From: Ascarosepion bandense
Taxonomy: Eukaryota > Mollusca > Cephalopoda > Sepiida > Sepiidae
DNA: 64,000 nt
NCBI GenBank assembly: GCA_037127315.1
Contig: JBBBDQ010000350.1
Coordinates: 1,033,501 to 1,097,500 of the forward strand
Direction of reading: 5' to 3'
The stretch's first letter is position 1. Every line of letters begins with the position of its first letter. Shown piece by piece: positions 41,801 through 51,615 of this stretch. The notes under the pieces are model-generated. The model was not told the DNA's origin. It saw nothing but the letters and a program-made list of their open reading frames with translations, and did not search any database. A program made the position numbers and the translations under genes.

Positions 41801-41816
41801 AAATTAGTTCTGTAAA
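41801..41816 (-). promoter_or_regulatory. Primer-binding site complementary to the element's own LTR
   Basis: One base inside the 5' LTR, the element-sense sequence is TTTACAGAACTAATTT. Its exact reverse complement lies in each LTR (41,871-41,886 and 38,164-38,179). No CCA-tRNA type TGG start is present. Position and 16/16 complementarity point to self-priming, as known for Tf1/sushi-type elements. Confidence 0.8.
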
Positions 41817-41817
41817 T

Positions 41818-42021
41818 TGTGGTGGTGTTTTAACGTAACTGAAGACGGAAACAAAACCTCTTTAATAGGCTTTACAGAACTAATTTCGCAACACAAGAGC
41901 ATGCAGTAAACGCAAGAGCAGGTAAACAAAATGCCTAAGAAAGAAAAGAACTCAGCCTTTTTAAAGGAAAAGGAACGTGTGCAAAATCACGTGCAATAGA
42001 ATTTTTTACGAAAATATAACA
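41818..42021 (-). repeat. 5' LTR of Gypsy-1
   Basis: 204 bp, TG...CA, differing from the 3' LTR at two sites (CCGAAG/CCTAAG and GAAATTTTT/GAATTTTTT in plus orientation). It carries the same TATA-like and ATTAAA signals. Confidence 0.95.
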
Positions 42022-42577
42022 GTCTGTCTGTGTGTGTGTGTGTCCTTTACCTATAGACTCCTAAATGGCTGAACCGAATTTCTTGAAAATTTGCACAGTT
42101 ATACCATAAGCATCTGCGAGTGTTCTTAGCTAGGTTTTGTGTCGAGGTACCCCCGATAAATATCGAAAATCGATAATCGAAAAAATCGGGTTATAAAAGG
42201 ATTGGTCCGATTTTAATCAAATTTGATACACTCATAGACTAAGACATAAGAAACGATATTCAGAAGTTTCAAGGTTGCAGTTCTTACAATCGTGAAGAAA
42301 ATCGATAATATATATATATATAATAGACAAGATGTTTGTGTGTGTGTGTCTAATTATTTGTCTGTATGTCCTTTATACAAATCCACAATTTTTATCCGAT
42401 TCTCACCAAACTTCAAAATTTGACTTACATCCATTCATTTTTCTTTCAGTCTACGGTTTCGCTTTAACTGGAAACAACTATTGCTTTTTAGTCTTTCGTG
42501 CCAACGTCCAAAGAGTCCGAGCTCCAGGACCATGGATTAGTTTTAAAGCTTTCATTACACCCGAGCAACACCGGGTT

Positions 42578-42850
42578 TTCTTTTTGTTTGCATTTTCTCC
42601 AAAACCTCATTGTTGCTCACATGTTCAATTCATAGTATCCTCGGCATCCTTCTGTAGAATCCCATTTCAGTTGCTTCGAGTCTCCTTTTCATCTTTGAGG
42701 AAATCATCCCACATCTGACATATTGGAGGATAGATATCACATCCCAGTCCAGTACTGTTTTCTTTGTCTCCAACAAAGTCTTTCTATCTCTGCTTAGCCT
42801 TTGAAATTTGAAAAGCATCTTTGGCCATGCCAGTCAGCCTTCAGATCTCA
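42578..42850 (-). pseudogene. RTE-type LINE (LINE-B) relic, C-terminal region
   Basis: The minus strand encodes 'AKDAFQISKA.QR' then 'KTLLETKKTVLDWDVISILQYV', 'SSKMKRRLEATEMGFYRRMPRI' and 'NEEVLEKM' in broken frames, matching the 62-kb copy. It abuts the truncated end of Helitron-like copy 7. Confidence 0.8.
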
Positions 42851-42879
42851 CCTTGTATATACTGGGAGATATAGAAATA

Positions 42880-42882
42880 ATA

Positions 42883-42945
<63 letters not shown>
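42880..42945. repeat. (CA)n(TA)n microsatellite
   Basis: About 13 CA units followed by about 18 TA units. Confidence 0.95.
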
Positions 42946-42948
<3 letters not shown>

Positions 42949-43345
42949 AAACAAAAATTTCGATATTTAAATCTGTTGAATAGCCATTTCTACAAGGAAA
43001 TCATTGCTTCTTCAGCAATGGTGAAACAAAAGTTTTATTTAATCAAATTTAAATGTATTAAAAGACTTTATACTGGCAGAAGTAAAAAAAAAATCATCCA
43101 TCCACAAGGAAAATAAAATGGGGTGGGATTAACAATTTTTGAATTTAAGGAAGTAAAATGAGGAAAGCAGACAGATATCTATGTCTCCTATTAGAATATT
43201 TAGCTCTGTAAACAGAATATAATATTTGCATCAAGCCCTCCACCTTGATTAATTTTAATATCAATGAAATTAATAATAATTAGGATCAGGTTTTTGGGAT
43301 TTATCTATCTGATCATCCTTTTGGATTTAATATATATATATATAT
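42946..43345. other. Unassigned AT-rich sequence
   Basis: No gene recognised. Confidence 0.4.
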
Positions 43346-43439
43346 GGTGTATGGTTATGTATTGAAGGCTATTACAATGGGTTTAGTAAAATATTTTACT
43401 AAACGCAATGTGATAGCCTTCACGGTCTAACCATACACC
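43346..43439. mobile_element. Fold-back hairpin (MITE-like), 94 bp, beside (TA)n
   Basis: Arms GGTGTATGGTTATG... and ...TAACCATACACC are inverted; the centre GTTTAGTAAAATATTTTACTAAAC is itself a perfect palindrome. Insertion in a TA tract would suit a TA-targeting mariner-type MITE. Confidence 0.8.
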
Positions 43440-43449
43440 TAATATACAC

Positions 43450-43600
43450 AATGCTTCAAGCAAGTCATCCGAAGAGAGATCTGTTTTGCTGTATCACAGC
43501 TCATCAGGACAGTTAGACATCCGATTGCTTTTTATCCAGGATTGAAACTCAACCATATTGGTGTCAGTTGGCAATTCTACCTCTGGATATATATATATAT
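43450..43600 (-). repeat. SINE-B, copy b (3' part)
   Basis: On the minus strand: tRNA-like B-box region (GAGTTTCAATCC), then GATGAGCTGTGATACAGCAA. The upstream body is lost into (TA)n. Confidence 0.8.
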
Positions 43601-44307
43601 ATAAATTATTTGAAAGGCAATAAGATGCACTTGAAAACTATAACCAAATATTAAACTGCATCCAATGCACTCTGTTATAAATGAAAGGCCCCGCACTGAA
43701 GATTTCAGCTCAACAATAGAATCTGGGTTAGTTGCAGTCAGCAGGTGCCAAAGAAATGGCCTTGAAAAATATGCTTTCCATCACCCAGCAAACCAGGCAT
43801 ATATAAGTGTGGGTGTGTGGGTGATGTCAACACACACATGCAAACCTACACATACCTGTCAAAATCTTTGTCTACAAAGATGTAAAGAATATAAATTTAT
43901 TGAAAAGACAAATCAGCATCTCTATTGTTAGTATTCTATACAAATACTTTCAACAACTTCTTAATTATTTAACTACAAGGGAGCCTGTGCCATGAAAAAT
44001 GATGGCAAAAATTTTAACTAAAAGGTTCCTCCACTATTTTGTTAAAAAAAAAACATAGCATGAAGCAAAACAACCCCAACTTTAATAAAAACAAAGTTTC
44101 ATCGTCAAAATGTTTGTCTTATTATTAAAAGGAAAAAACTATTTTTTTTATTATTTTAGGAGTGCGCCCATGCTGTCAAAAATGACAGTAAAATATTTTA
44201 GACAGTATATTGATATAAATAACAGCAACATATATATTGATGTACCTACTATTGAGTATCTTACATTAAGACAAAAAAAAAATAATCCAAACCCCAGAGC
44301 ATAACAC

Positions 44308-44309
<2 letters not shown>
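43601..44309. other. Unassigned sequence
   Basis: No gene. A frame at 43,665-43,931 (88 codons) and one at 44,110-44,304 have no recognisable features. Confidence 0.35.
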
Positions 44310-44339
<30 letters not shown>

Positions 44340-44345
44340 AGCCTT

Positions 44346-44400
<55 letters not shown>
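44310..44400. repeat. (TA)n microsatellites, two blocks
   Basis: About 14 and 26 TA units separated by a dozen bases containing GCCTTTATT. Confidence 0.95.
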
Positions 44401-44401
<1 letters not shown>

Positions 44402-44550
44402 CTCTCTACTCCACAATGTAATTCTTGTAAAAAAAACAAAAAAAAACAGGCATTGTTAAAGAGCAAACATGCAGCAAGAGCTTTCATAACTGGTAGTAAA
44501 GAGAATGAACTGAGCTAACACTGCTTCACTCTTGTCTCTCTCTTTCCATG

Positions 44551-44551
<1 letters not shown>

Positions 44552-44602
<51 letters not shown>
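44552..44602. repeat. (TA)n(CA)n microsatellite
   Basis: About 20 TA units followed by CACACACACA. Confidence 0.95.
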
Positions 44603-44739
44603 ATTGTCTTTATTATAATAAAGAGGATTTTCAAACCTTGGAAGTAGTTTTATTTTAATGTTAACTTGAAAATATTGAATAGATTTATCTTTTATTTTTG
44701 TACATATGAATATATGCATATGTAAATATTTATACAAGA

Positions 44740-45310
44740 TGGGGCACTAAAAGTGGATCAAACTAAAATATTGTCTGGCCAAACTCATAGTATTCATTCT
44801 AGTTGGTTTGAGTTTGCACTTGAAGAATCTACACTTTGTAGGGAAACTGTTTCAAATCACTGTGGGTAATTCAAATTCACAGATCTCCTAGACATATCTA
44901 CCTGCTGGGACAGCCATCTAGTGAACTTGTGGAGCGAATGTTCCAACTGGTCCCTGACATCTTGAACATGAGCTGGTGTCCTCGCTGTGAACTTTGGGCC
45001 ATAATGGCTTTTGTTATTGTTAACCACACTTTCACTGTTTGTAAACTTTTCTACCAAAGGTGTGATTGTATGGCAATGGGGAATTTCCTCCCAGGATATT
45101 TGCATCAAAACTACCTCTGAATAACTTTGTTGCAAAATACAGTTCCAACATTTTTGTTCTCTCTTCAACTAAAAATTGCTCTTAGTGGTCTATCTTGGTA
45201 TCAGATAAAACCGACAGGTATGCTATGCAACTCACCTGAAAAAAGAAATTTAGAAAATATGAGCCTTTACTTTTTCCCATCCTTTTGTGACCCACCCTAT
45301 ATATCAGCAT
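44740..45310 (-). pseudogene. Relic of a transposon-type helix-turn-helix gene
   Basis: Minus-strand frames include 'LVEERTKMLELYFATKLF', then in another frame 'SWEEIPHCHTITPLVEKFTNSESVVNN', and then TARTPAHVQDVRDQLEHSLHK and LSQQVDMSRRSV. This is the arrangement of a mobile two-part helix-turn-helix protein common in arthropod and mollusc genomes and associated with mariner-like transposases: a 'TxRTPENVQxVRxxLExSPxxSxRxLSxxxGISRxSV' type segment. A stop (NLNYPQ, 44,857) and a frameshift near 45,130 break it. The catalytic DDE/DDD part is not visible. Assignment rests on pattern memory. Confidence 0.5.
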
Positions 45311-45522
45311 GGTACCTGTAACAAATGATGAAATCATTTACATGTAGACTGGGAATTCTGTCTAGATTCAGGGTATGTATTTGATTTGCACTGGATGAAA
45401 AAATTACTCTACCACTTCAGTCTAGATTCAGATCCGTGGAAATGGTAACACACAAAAATAAGCATACTCATAGTACTTATATAGATAGATTTTATCAATA
45501 TCATATTCTTTTAATATTATTA
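45311..45522. other. Unassigned spacer downstream of the intact LINE-A
   Basis: AT-rich, nothing recognised. Confidence 0.4.
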
Positions 45523-45728
45523 ACATCTTTTTTTTTTTTTTTTTTTTAATCATCTCACCCCAAGCAAGGCATTCCACTGCCACTATTGCGCATGGGGCTA
45601 CATAGGGGAAGGTAAAGAGAAGGAGTGGATAGACATAGGGAATGTCAGGAGAAAGGTGATAGATGAGTAAGGATAGCGAGGATGAGTGTCGGGCAGATGG
45701 GAAGAGTGTTTGATAGAATGGGAGCAGG

Positions 45729-48617
45729 TTAGTGTGTTAGGAGGTGTCTATTGACCTTACATTTAAACTCCTGGAGATTGTAGCCGTCGGGGAAGCAATC
45801 GTTTGGAAGAGAATTCCACAGTCGGGAAGTGCGAGGAAAGAAACTGTTGGAGTAGAAGTTACGGCTGCATTTTATCGATTTCACTGTAAAAGGGTGGGAT
45901 CTAGTTGCTAATCTAGTATCTCGTGCAAATTCGTATTTAGGGGGCACCAGTGATCTAAGTTCATCGGAGCAGAAGCCGTGAAAGTATTTATAGAAGAGAC
46001 ACAGCGAAGCCACGTCTCGCCGGTGGGAGAGAGACTGCAGGCGGTCTGCCAAGTCGGTATCTATCACATTACAGACCCTCCTCTGAACCTTATCGAGAAG
46101 CCCGAGGAGGACAGCAGGGGCACCCGACCAGATATGGCAGCAGTATTCAATGCACGGGCGGATGGTAGATTTGTAAATGTGCAGGATAGATTTAGACGGA
46201 AAAAACTTCCGGGCCCTACACAGAGAACCGACTTTCATAGCAGCGGATTTAGCAATGGATTCGATATAGTCATTCCATTTGAGGTCCGCTGAAAGTGTGA
46301 GACCAAGGAGGCGTAGTGTTTTACTCTCTGGGAGGCAAGCCTGGTCCATGCTAATGGGAGGTAGGTGAGATTGTCGATGATGGTTAATTGACAGTAGCTT
46401 CGTTTTAGAAGCATTAAAATTTACTAGCCATTTCTTACCCCAGTCCAATATGGATTGGAGGTCTTTTTCAATCTCGGCTGCAAGTTTAGCTTTGACGCCT
46501 ACACCAGATTTTTGTTGGAGGCGAGAGTAAACTGTGGTGTCATCGGCGTACAAACCTATTTGGGTTCTTATGGAATCAGGGAGATCATTAATATATATCA
46601 GGAAGAGTGTAGGACCTAAGATGGAGCCTTGGGGGACACCTGCGTTTGTATGGTAGTTCTGAGAGGCATGTCCGTTTAATACCACTTTCATTGTGCGGTT
46701 AGAGAGGAATGACTGGATTAGTTCAAACAAATGTCCAGTTATACCATAGCTCCGCAGTTTACATAGAAGGCCAGCATGCCAAACTCTGTCGAACGCCTTA
46801 GATATATCCAATGCAACGGTTCGAGCTTCGCCATTGCTGTCGAGTGCCTGGTATATGTACTCGGTGATGGTCGTTAGCATATCAGCAGTAGACCTGGTGA
46901 AGCGGAAACCATATTGCTTGTCCGAGAGGAGCCTGTGTGCTGTGAGATGCTGAACCACCTCGGCGTTGATAATGGCTTCGAACACTTTGCCAAAGATCGG
47001 AAGAAGGCTGATAGGGCGGTAATTTGCAGGGTCAGAGGGTTCTCCAGTGTTTTTAAATATAGGAACTATAGAGGAAGATTTCCAACAGGCAGGAAAGCAG
47101 GAAGCAGATAGGCAGAGGTTGTAGAGCTTAGAAAGGATAGAGGAGAGTTCAGGGGCACATTTCTTTAAGACTATGGTTGGGATTCCGTCACCACCGCTCG
47201 CTTTGTGAGGGTCAAGTTTTAAGATTATCTTAGAGACAAGCGAAGGTGTAATGTGGACATCATTCAGTTGTGCCTCGGTTCTAGGTGAGAAGTCGGGTGT
47301 AAAAACTCCAGACGAGTCCAGACTCGAATTGTTCGAGAATCTGCGGGCAAAACATTCAGCCTTATCTGCTGGGGAGGTGAGGACCTCAAATTTGTTGATT
47401 AGCGGGGGTATTGTGGACTTGCTCTTGTTAAGTACTCTTTTACAGAGTCGCCAGTAGTCTTTAGAGCCGAATTTAGAGCATGCTATGCGTTGCTTCATTC
47501 TGGCAGCAAACAACATCTTAGCTTCGTTAAGTACCCTTTTACACTTATTACGAGCTGAAGTGAAAAGGCGCCTGTTTTGTTCCGACGCATAGTTACGATA
47601 AAGTCGGAAGAAATGATTCCGGTGGGCAATGGCAGCCGAACAAGCGGGTGAGAACCATGGAGACGAATGAGATTTAAGCTGGAATTTCCTCGCAGGGATG
47701 AAGGCATCAATGCCAGCCTTAACCCAGGAGGAGACCTCGGATGCACATTCTTCGATGGGAAGACTAAAGACGTTGTTCCAAGGGATGTCACAGAGGAAGT
47801 CTCGGAATGAATCCCAGTCTGCTCTTTGATAGCAGTATGATATTCTACTTGTCTGTGTTTCATGGGTCGGGCGGGAGTGGAGTGAAATATTGACGGACAC
47901 TACAGTGTGGTCAGAGTTTCCAAGTGGGCAGAGTTGTCTGGTAGTGCAAGAGTCTGGGATGGAAGTGAAGCAGAGGTCTAGAAGTGAGTTCCTTCCGTTA
48001 GGGTTGTCGGAGAAACGCGTGGGGAAGTCCACTACTTGCGTAAGGGATTGGGTGATTGAAAAGTTCATGGTGTGGACACCAGCAGGGTCAGTGACAGCGT
48101 TCTTCAGCCACTTGGTGTGGTGGGCGTTAAAGTCACCAAACACGAATACATGGGCAGAGGGATGGGTAGAAATGGCTTTGTCAATATTGTCAGAAATGAT
48201 GTCAAGTAACGAACAGTCAGGGGAGGAAGGAGAGCGGTACAGAAAGAAGAGATAGCTAATCGAGCTGAGAAGTGAGAGGCGGAAGCACATGAAAGAATGA
48301 TCTCGGGATTCAAAAGATGACACCCTAGCTAAGGGAAGGTGTTCGCTGACATAGACACCAAGCCCATGCATATGAACATTGGAGTCCTTCCTGAAGAGGG
48401 GAAGGTAGCCAGGAACGCAGAACTCAGATGAGGGGATAGAAGGGTTAAGATTAGTTTCACATAGGGCTAATATATCAGGTGAGTTATTATGGAGGAAAGA
48501 ATCTACGCTGGGGAAATTGGTGCGGATGCCGCGTATGTTAGTGAAAGAGATGCAGACAGGTTTGGGCGTTTTCAAATGAGCTGGTTTAGTTTTGTTATTA
48601 TGTTTGCTTTTTTCCAT
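45729..48617 (-). CDS. LINE-A endonuclease-reverse transcriptase polyprotein, intact ORF
   Basis: 962 residues without interruption. An APE-type endonuclease occupies about 20-240: asparagine in FTNIRG, glutamate in LCETNL (E54), GDFNAHH (161-167) and the terminal GNSDH (234-238) histidine. The linker is basic. Reverse transcriptase spans about 480-760: NYRPISLL (532-539), LDISKAFDRVWH with the first catalytic aspartate (about 604), GVPQGSILGP (660-669) and YADD (690-693). The C-terminal part holds KWNDYIESIAKSAAMKVG, a cysteine cluster at IEYCCHIWSG, and FPDGYNLQEFKCKVNRHL. The protein would nick target DNA and copy its RNA by target-primed reverse transcription. There is no separate ORF1. 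All catalytic residues are present, so this copy may be competent or very recently so. Confidence 0.95.
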   Translation of the reverse strand: MEKSKHNNKTKPAHLKTPKPVCISFTNIRGIRTNFPSVDSFLHNNSPDILALCETNLNPSIPSSEFCVPGYLPLFRKDSNVHMHGLGVYVSEHLPLARVSSFESRDHSFMCFRLSLLSSISYLFFLYRSPSSPDCSLLDIISDNIDKAISTHPSAHVFVFGDFNAHHTKWLKNAVTDPAGVHTMNFSITQSLTQVVDFPTRFSDNPNGRNSLLDLCFTSIPDSCTTRQLCPLGNSDHTVVSVNISLHSRPTHETQTSRISYCYQRADWDSFRDFLCDIPWNNVFSLPIEECASEVSSWVKAGIDAFIPARKFQLKSHSSPWFSPACSAAIAHRNHFFRLYRNYASEQNRRLFTSARNKCKRVLNEAKMLFAARMKQRIACSKFGSKDYWRLCKRVLNKSKSTIPPLINKFEVLTSPADKAECFARRFSNNSSLDSSGVFTPDFSPRTEAQLNDVHITPSLVSKIILKLDPHKASGGDGIPTIVLKKCAPELSSILSKLYNLCLSASCFPACWKSSSIVPIFKNTGEPSDPANYRPISLLPIFGKVFEAIINAEVVQHLTAHRLLSDKQYGFRFTRSTADMLTTITEYIYQALDSNGEARTVALDISKAFDRVWHAGLLCKLRSYGITGHLFELIQSFLSNRTMKVVLNGHASQNYHTNAGVPQGSILGPTLFLIYINDLPDSIRTQIGLYADDTTVYSRLQQKSGVGVKAKLAAEIEKDLQSILDWGKKWLVNFNASKTKLLSINHHRQSHLPPISMDQACLPESKTLRLLGLTLSADLKWNDYIESIAKSAAMKVGSLCRARKFFPSKSILHIYKSTIRPCIEYCCHIWSGAPAVLLGLLDKVQRRVCNVIDTDLADRLQSLSHRRDVASLCLFYKYFHGFCSDELRSLVPPKYEFARDTRLATRSHPFTVKSIKCSRNFYSNSFFPRTSRLWNSLPNDCFPDGYNLQEFKCKVNRHLLTH

Positions 48618-49088
48618 AGTAATTCAGTTAAGGAGTGGTCTTAGAATAGAATCAGTCGGTCAATCATTTGCAACTTGTGAAGGATGGAGACTGGCGCGGC
48701 CTACAACATAATGTGGCCTCGGGGTTGCCCACCGAACGTTCATGCAGGGACGCCCGTCCATGCGCGATATGGCACTACAAGAACCCCGGTATTATTCAAC
48801 TGTTGATCAGAGCAGCCTCTCAAGACGCTACGCAAGAGTTCGGGCTCCTAACTACCAGTCGGAAGCAGCAACCAGGAAACTGCCAACCCGGTACCCTCAG
48901 AATGTAAAGACGTTGCCACCATACTCCGTAACTGCAAAGAGCTTCCAGCTGAACTAACACCAAGACCAGAGAAAGGGGATGAACCGGGAACCCCTTCCTA
49001 AACAAGAAACAAGGTGATCACCTCTAAACTCATTCAAAAGAAGGGGGTGGAGTGTGAGACCGGGCGATAGTAGAAACTATCTACTCCA
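48618..49088 (-). promoter_or_regulatory. LINE-A 5' leader, candidate internal promoter
   Basis: About 470 bp, GC-richer and CpG-containing compared with its AT-rich surroundings, between the ORF start and a plus-strand A20 run. Such leaders in APE-type LINEs often hold an internal promoter, but no specific promoter motif was identified. Short open frames here are not coherent. Confidence 0.5.
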
Positions 49089-49155
49089 ATTAAAAAAAAA
49101 AAAAAAAAAAAAACGGAAAAAGTGACTGAGGCTTACAAAGTTTTAACTTAGTAAA

Positions 49156-49789
49156 AGTCGAAAATACCCTTGAATAGCAAAATTATTTATACAAATTAAG
49201 TGACGAAAAAGAAAAAAAACAAAGACGGCCAAAAGACGAAAAATAAATAAATAAATAAAATAATTTCCAAGAAATTTCACAAAAACAGACTGAAAAATGG
49301 ACTGAATCCCAGTTGACTTACCACAAGCAGCTAACACTGTAAAGTTGATTTAATTCAATTTCTGAAGACAAAAATAGAAATTAAACCGTTTTTTACAGAA
49401 TATAGTCGAGTTATGTTGCTTGCGTTCGCTTGCCAAACCGTTAAGAATTCAATCTCTCGAAGACAGAAATTTAAATCTTCTACAAGACAAAACTAATGGA
49501 AATAATTGAACCGTGATGCTATTTATCATTAGTCGAAAATACCCTTGAATAGCAAAATTATTTATACAAATTAAGTGACGAAAAAGAAAAAAAACAAAGA
49601 CGGCCAAAAGACGAAAAATAAATAAATAAATAAAATAATTTCCAAGAAATTTCACAAAAACAGACTGAAAAATGGACTGAATCCCAGTTGACTTACCACA
49701 AGCAGCTAACACTGTAAAGTTGATTTAATTCAATTTCTGAAGACAAAAATAGAAATTAAACCGTTTTTTACAGAATATAGTCGAGTTAT
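49156..49789. repeat. 259-bp direct repeat, two apparently identical copies 375 bp apart
   Basis: Copies at 49,156-49,414 and 49,531-49,789 (both start AGTCGAAAATACCC and end TATAGTCGAGTTAT) show no difference by eye. The 116 bp between them is single copy. They fit a very recent local duplication, or an assembly artefact, better than an old LTR pair. Confidence 0.9.
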
Positions 49790-49985
49790 CTATATTCATA
49801 TTATTATCAATATTGTGTAATTTCTATATTACTGACATTTTTCAATATTTATAGTATTATCAAAGTTATATCCATTTTATATTACTGGCTTCTATATTCA
49901 TATTATTGTCAATATTATATACTTTTTATATTACTGGCATCTATCAATATTGATATTATTATCATTACTATTTTTATTACAGTAA
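49787..49985. repeat. Decayed AT-rich minisatellite
   Basis: The phrases TATATTACTGRC and TATTCATATTATTRTCAATATT recur three to four times at intervals of roughly 50-110 bp. Confidence 0.6.
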
Positions 49986-50905
49986 TAATTCATACCAAAT
50001 ATTAAAAGTTTCTTTTTGATAATCAGTTTGAGAGTCATGCATAAATGTATAGGAATCAATACTCAATTAAAAGAGTTTCTTATCATAAAAATGATCAAAA
50101 TAAGGAAAACTTTTTTCCCTAAATACAAAACTTTCAGAATATTTTTGGCACTGGAGCAAAATTTTTCCTTTTTGTTTTTTATTGATTTATGATTCCTTTG
50201 TAGCAAATTTCATGAAATGTTTTTGTCTGTTTCTCTGCCCAGTTTGTAACAAAACTAGAAACAAGTTTCATGTTCCAATGCACAATAAATGTTTTGCTTG
50301 ACTTTTTCTGTACAAGAATTGAACATTTTTCAAAATTAAATTTGTCAAGCTTTTGATAAATGAGGCAAATTTTATATGAAAGCGTCAACTTTTTATTAAT
50401 TGGTGCATTTCTGGCAAGAGTTGCATCAAATCTTCTGACACCAAACATTGTTTTGGCTTTTTAACTTCCTGAATTGATGCTGCTTGTTTGTGAATATAAA
50501 ATGTTGTTTTTGGGGTTTTTTTTTTTAATTACTTTGTTTGATGTTTATGCTTCTTAGATGAAATATATTTGTGGAAAAACTTAAAAAAAGATGTCTTGTA
50601 ATGAAGGTGAACTGCTTAATAATTATTTTTTCCCCAAGTAAACAAGTTGGATGGTTTTGGTTTGTTAATAAGAAATGACAAGGTCAGAATATCTCATCAA
50701 ATTCAAAAATCCATTTCATACAAACAGGTTGTTTGTTGCAAAAAATTATTCGTAAAGGTTGAGACTATCTCCCTCTCATCTTCATTAACAAAGTAACAAT
50801 AACTATAACTTTATAAACATAGATCAGGCCAATGTGGAAAATCACTGTTCCTCGAGACAAATCAGCTTTTCTAAATTTGAGCCTTAATCAAAAAGCCAAC
50901 AAAAA
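49986..50905. other. Unassigned AT-rich sequence
   Basis: No known repeat. A minus-strand 89-codon frame at 50,179-50,448 is unrecognised and of AT-biased composition, so not called. Confidence 0.4.
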
Positions 50906-50907
50906 AT

Positions 50908-51248
50908 ATTTGTCTGTATTTCTGAGATGAGGTAGTATTTCCAGTATTTACATTATTCAGGCTATTGTCCTCATCTTTGTTGCCATTTGTACAAGGTTTC
51001 GACCATTTTCCCTCCGGCTTTCTTCAGGTGCTAGGAATTTCAAACCGAACCCTTTATAACGATCACTGGGGTATATGAACTCCATTCCTTATGGGAAGCC
51101 ACGATTGGATGTCATGAGTTATCTCCCTCTAGCCCTGCAAAGTTATTTGTTCACTACTGTTGTACCCTGGTCTTGAACTCACAACTCTAAGAGTCAAGTC
51201 AGGAACTAACAACTGTCTATGCAATAGTCTGAATAATGTAAATACTGC
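50908..51248. mobile_element. IR-1 inverted-repeat element, copy 3
   Basis: Left arm starts TATTTCTGAGATGAGG and includes TTTACATTATTCAGGCTATTGTCC; the core resembles copy 1. The right arm is short (AATAGTCTGAATAATG) because the segment holding the inner arm is missing. tRNA-like core on the minus strand. Confidence 0.8.
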
Positions 51249-51615
51249 CAACAAAAAAGGTTGCCAACTTCATTGTTTTTCTGTCTTTTTCTTAAGTGTT
51301 CAGTGCCAGCATTTTAACTCCCAAAAAACCTTTCAACATAATTTTAAGTTAATCAATTCTAAGATTAAGCCATTTTACTAATTAGAAATCTTTCTTATTA
51401 TCAATGTTTACTTTTTCTTCATTTTTTGTAACTTTTTCAACTAATCTCTTATGTTATTGAGGCATTTAAGAATGAAAAAAGTTGTTTTTCAATAAGAATT
51501 GAGCAGACGTTCATCTACTAATTGCCAGTGTCTTAAACAATAAGACCACAAAACCCCTTATGGCACATTTATTATCTATGATTTTTCTAATAAACTTATT
51601 TTCTTTATTCCATGG
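51249..51615. other. Unassigned AT-rich sequence
   Basis: Nothing recognised. Confidence 0.4.

Larger units (their letters stand above)
38106..42026 (-). mobile_element. Gypsy LTR retrotransposon (Gypsy-1) with 5-bp target duplication
   Basis: LTRs are at 38,111-38,314 and 41,818-42,021 (204 bp each, two differences). Target duplication is GTCTG at 38,106-38,110 and 42,022-42,026. Transcription is on the minus strand: 5' LTR at 42,021-41,818, primer site 41,816-41,801, gag-protease, a truncated reverse transcriptase ORF, RNase H-integrase, polypurine tract (GAGGGGAGA, about 38,325-38,317), 3' LTR. No envelope gene. Total 3.9 kb, short for the superfamily. The LTR similarity implies a recent insertion, but the pol deletion means this copy cannot supply a normal reverse transcriptase. 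Confidence 0.95.
38063..42577 (+). mobile_element. Helitron-like element, copy 7, split by a Gypsy insertion
   Basis: 38,063-38,110 is the element's 5' end (TCTAAACTTATTTATAAATGG then TG/TCTG repeats). 42,022-42,577 resumes with GTCTGTCTGTGTGTG and CCTTTACCTATAGACTCC and runs to CACCGGGTTTTC, where the CTAGT end is lost at the junction with an RTE fragment. The Gypsy element lies exactly between the two parts, so it inserted after this element. Confidence 0.9.
45523..49088 (-). mobile_element. LINE-A, probably full-length non-LTR retrotransposon
   Basis: Minus-strand order: about 470 bp of GC-richer 5' leader (49,088-48,618), one 962-codon ORF (48,617-45,729), a 3' UTR of about 180 bp, the family end GCCTTGCTTGGGGTGAGATG, and a tail of about 20 A (45,550-45,529). 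Fragments at 5.1, 9.8, 16.6, 28.9, 34.1 and 52.1 kb share this 3' end. No target-site duplication was found, so the exact 5' boundary is unproven. Clade (Jockey/CR1/RTE-like) was not resolved. Confidence 0.88.

Noticed and set aside
46914..47457. Plus-strand frames inside the intact LINE
   Set aside because: Antisense shadows of the 962-codon polyprotein.
49156..49789. Paired LTRs of a small retrotransposon
   Set aside because: The 259-bp repeats lack TG...CA ends and target duplications, and only 116 bp without primer site or polypurine tract separates them.
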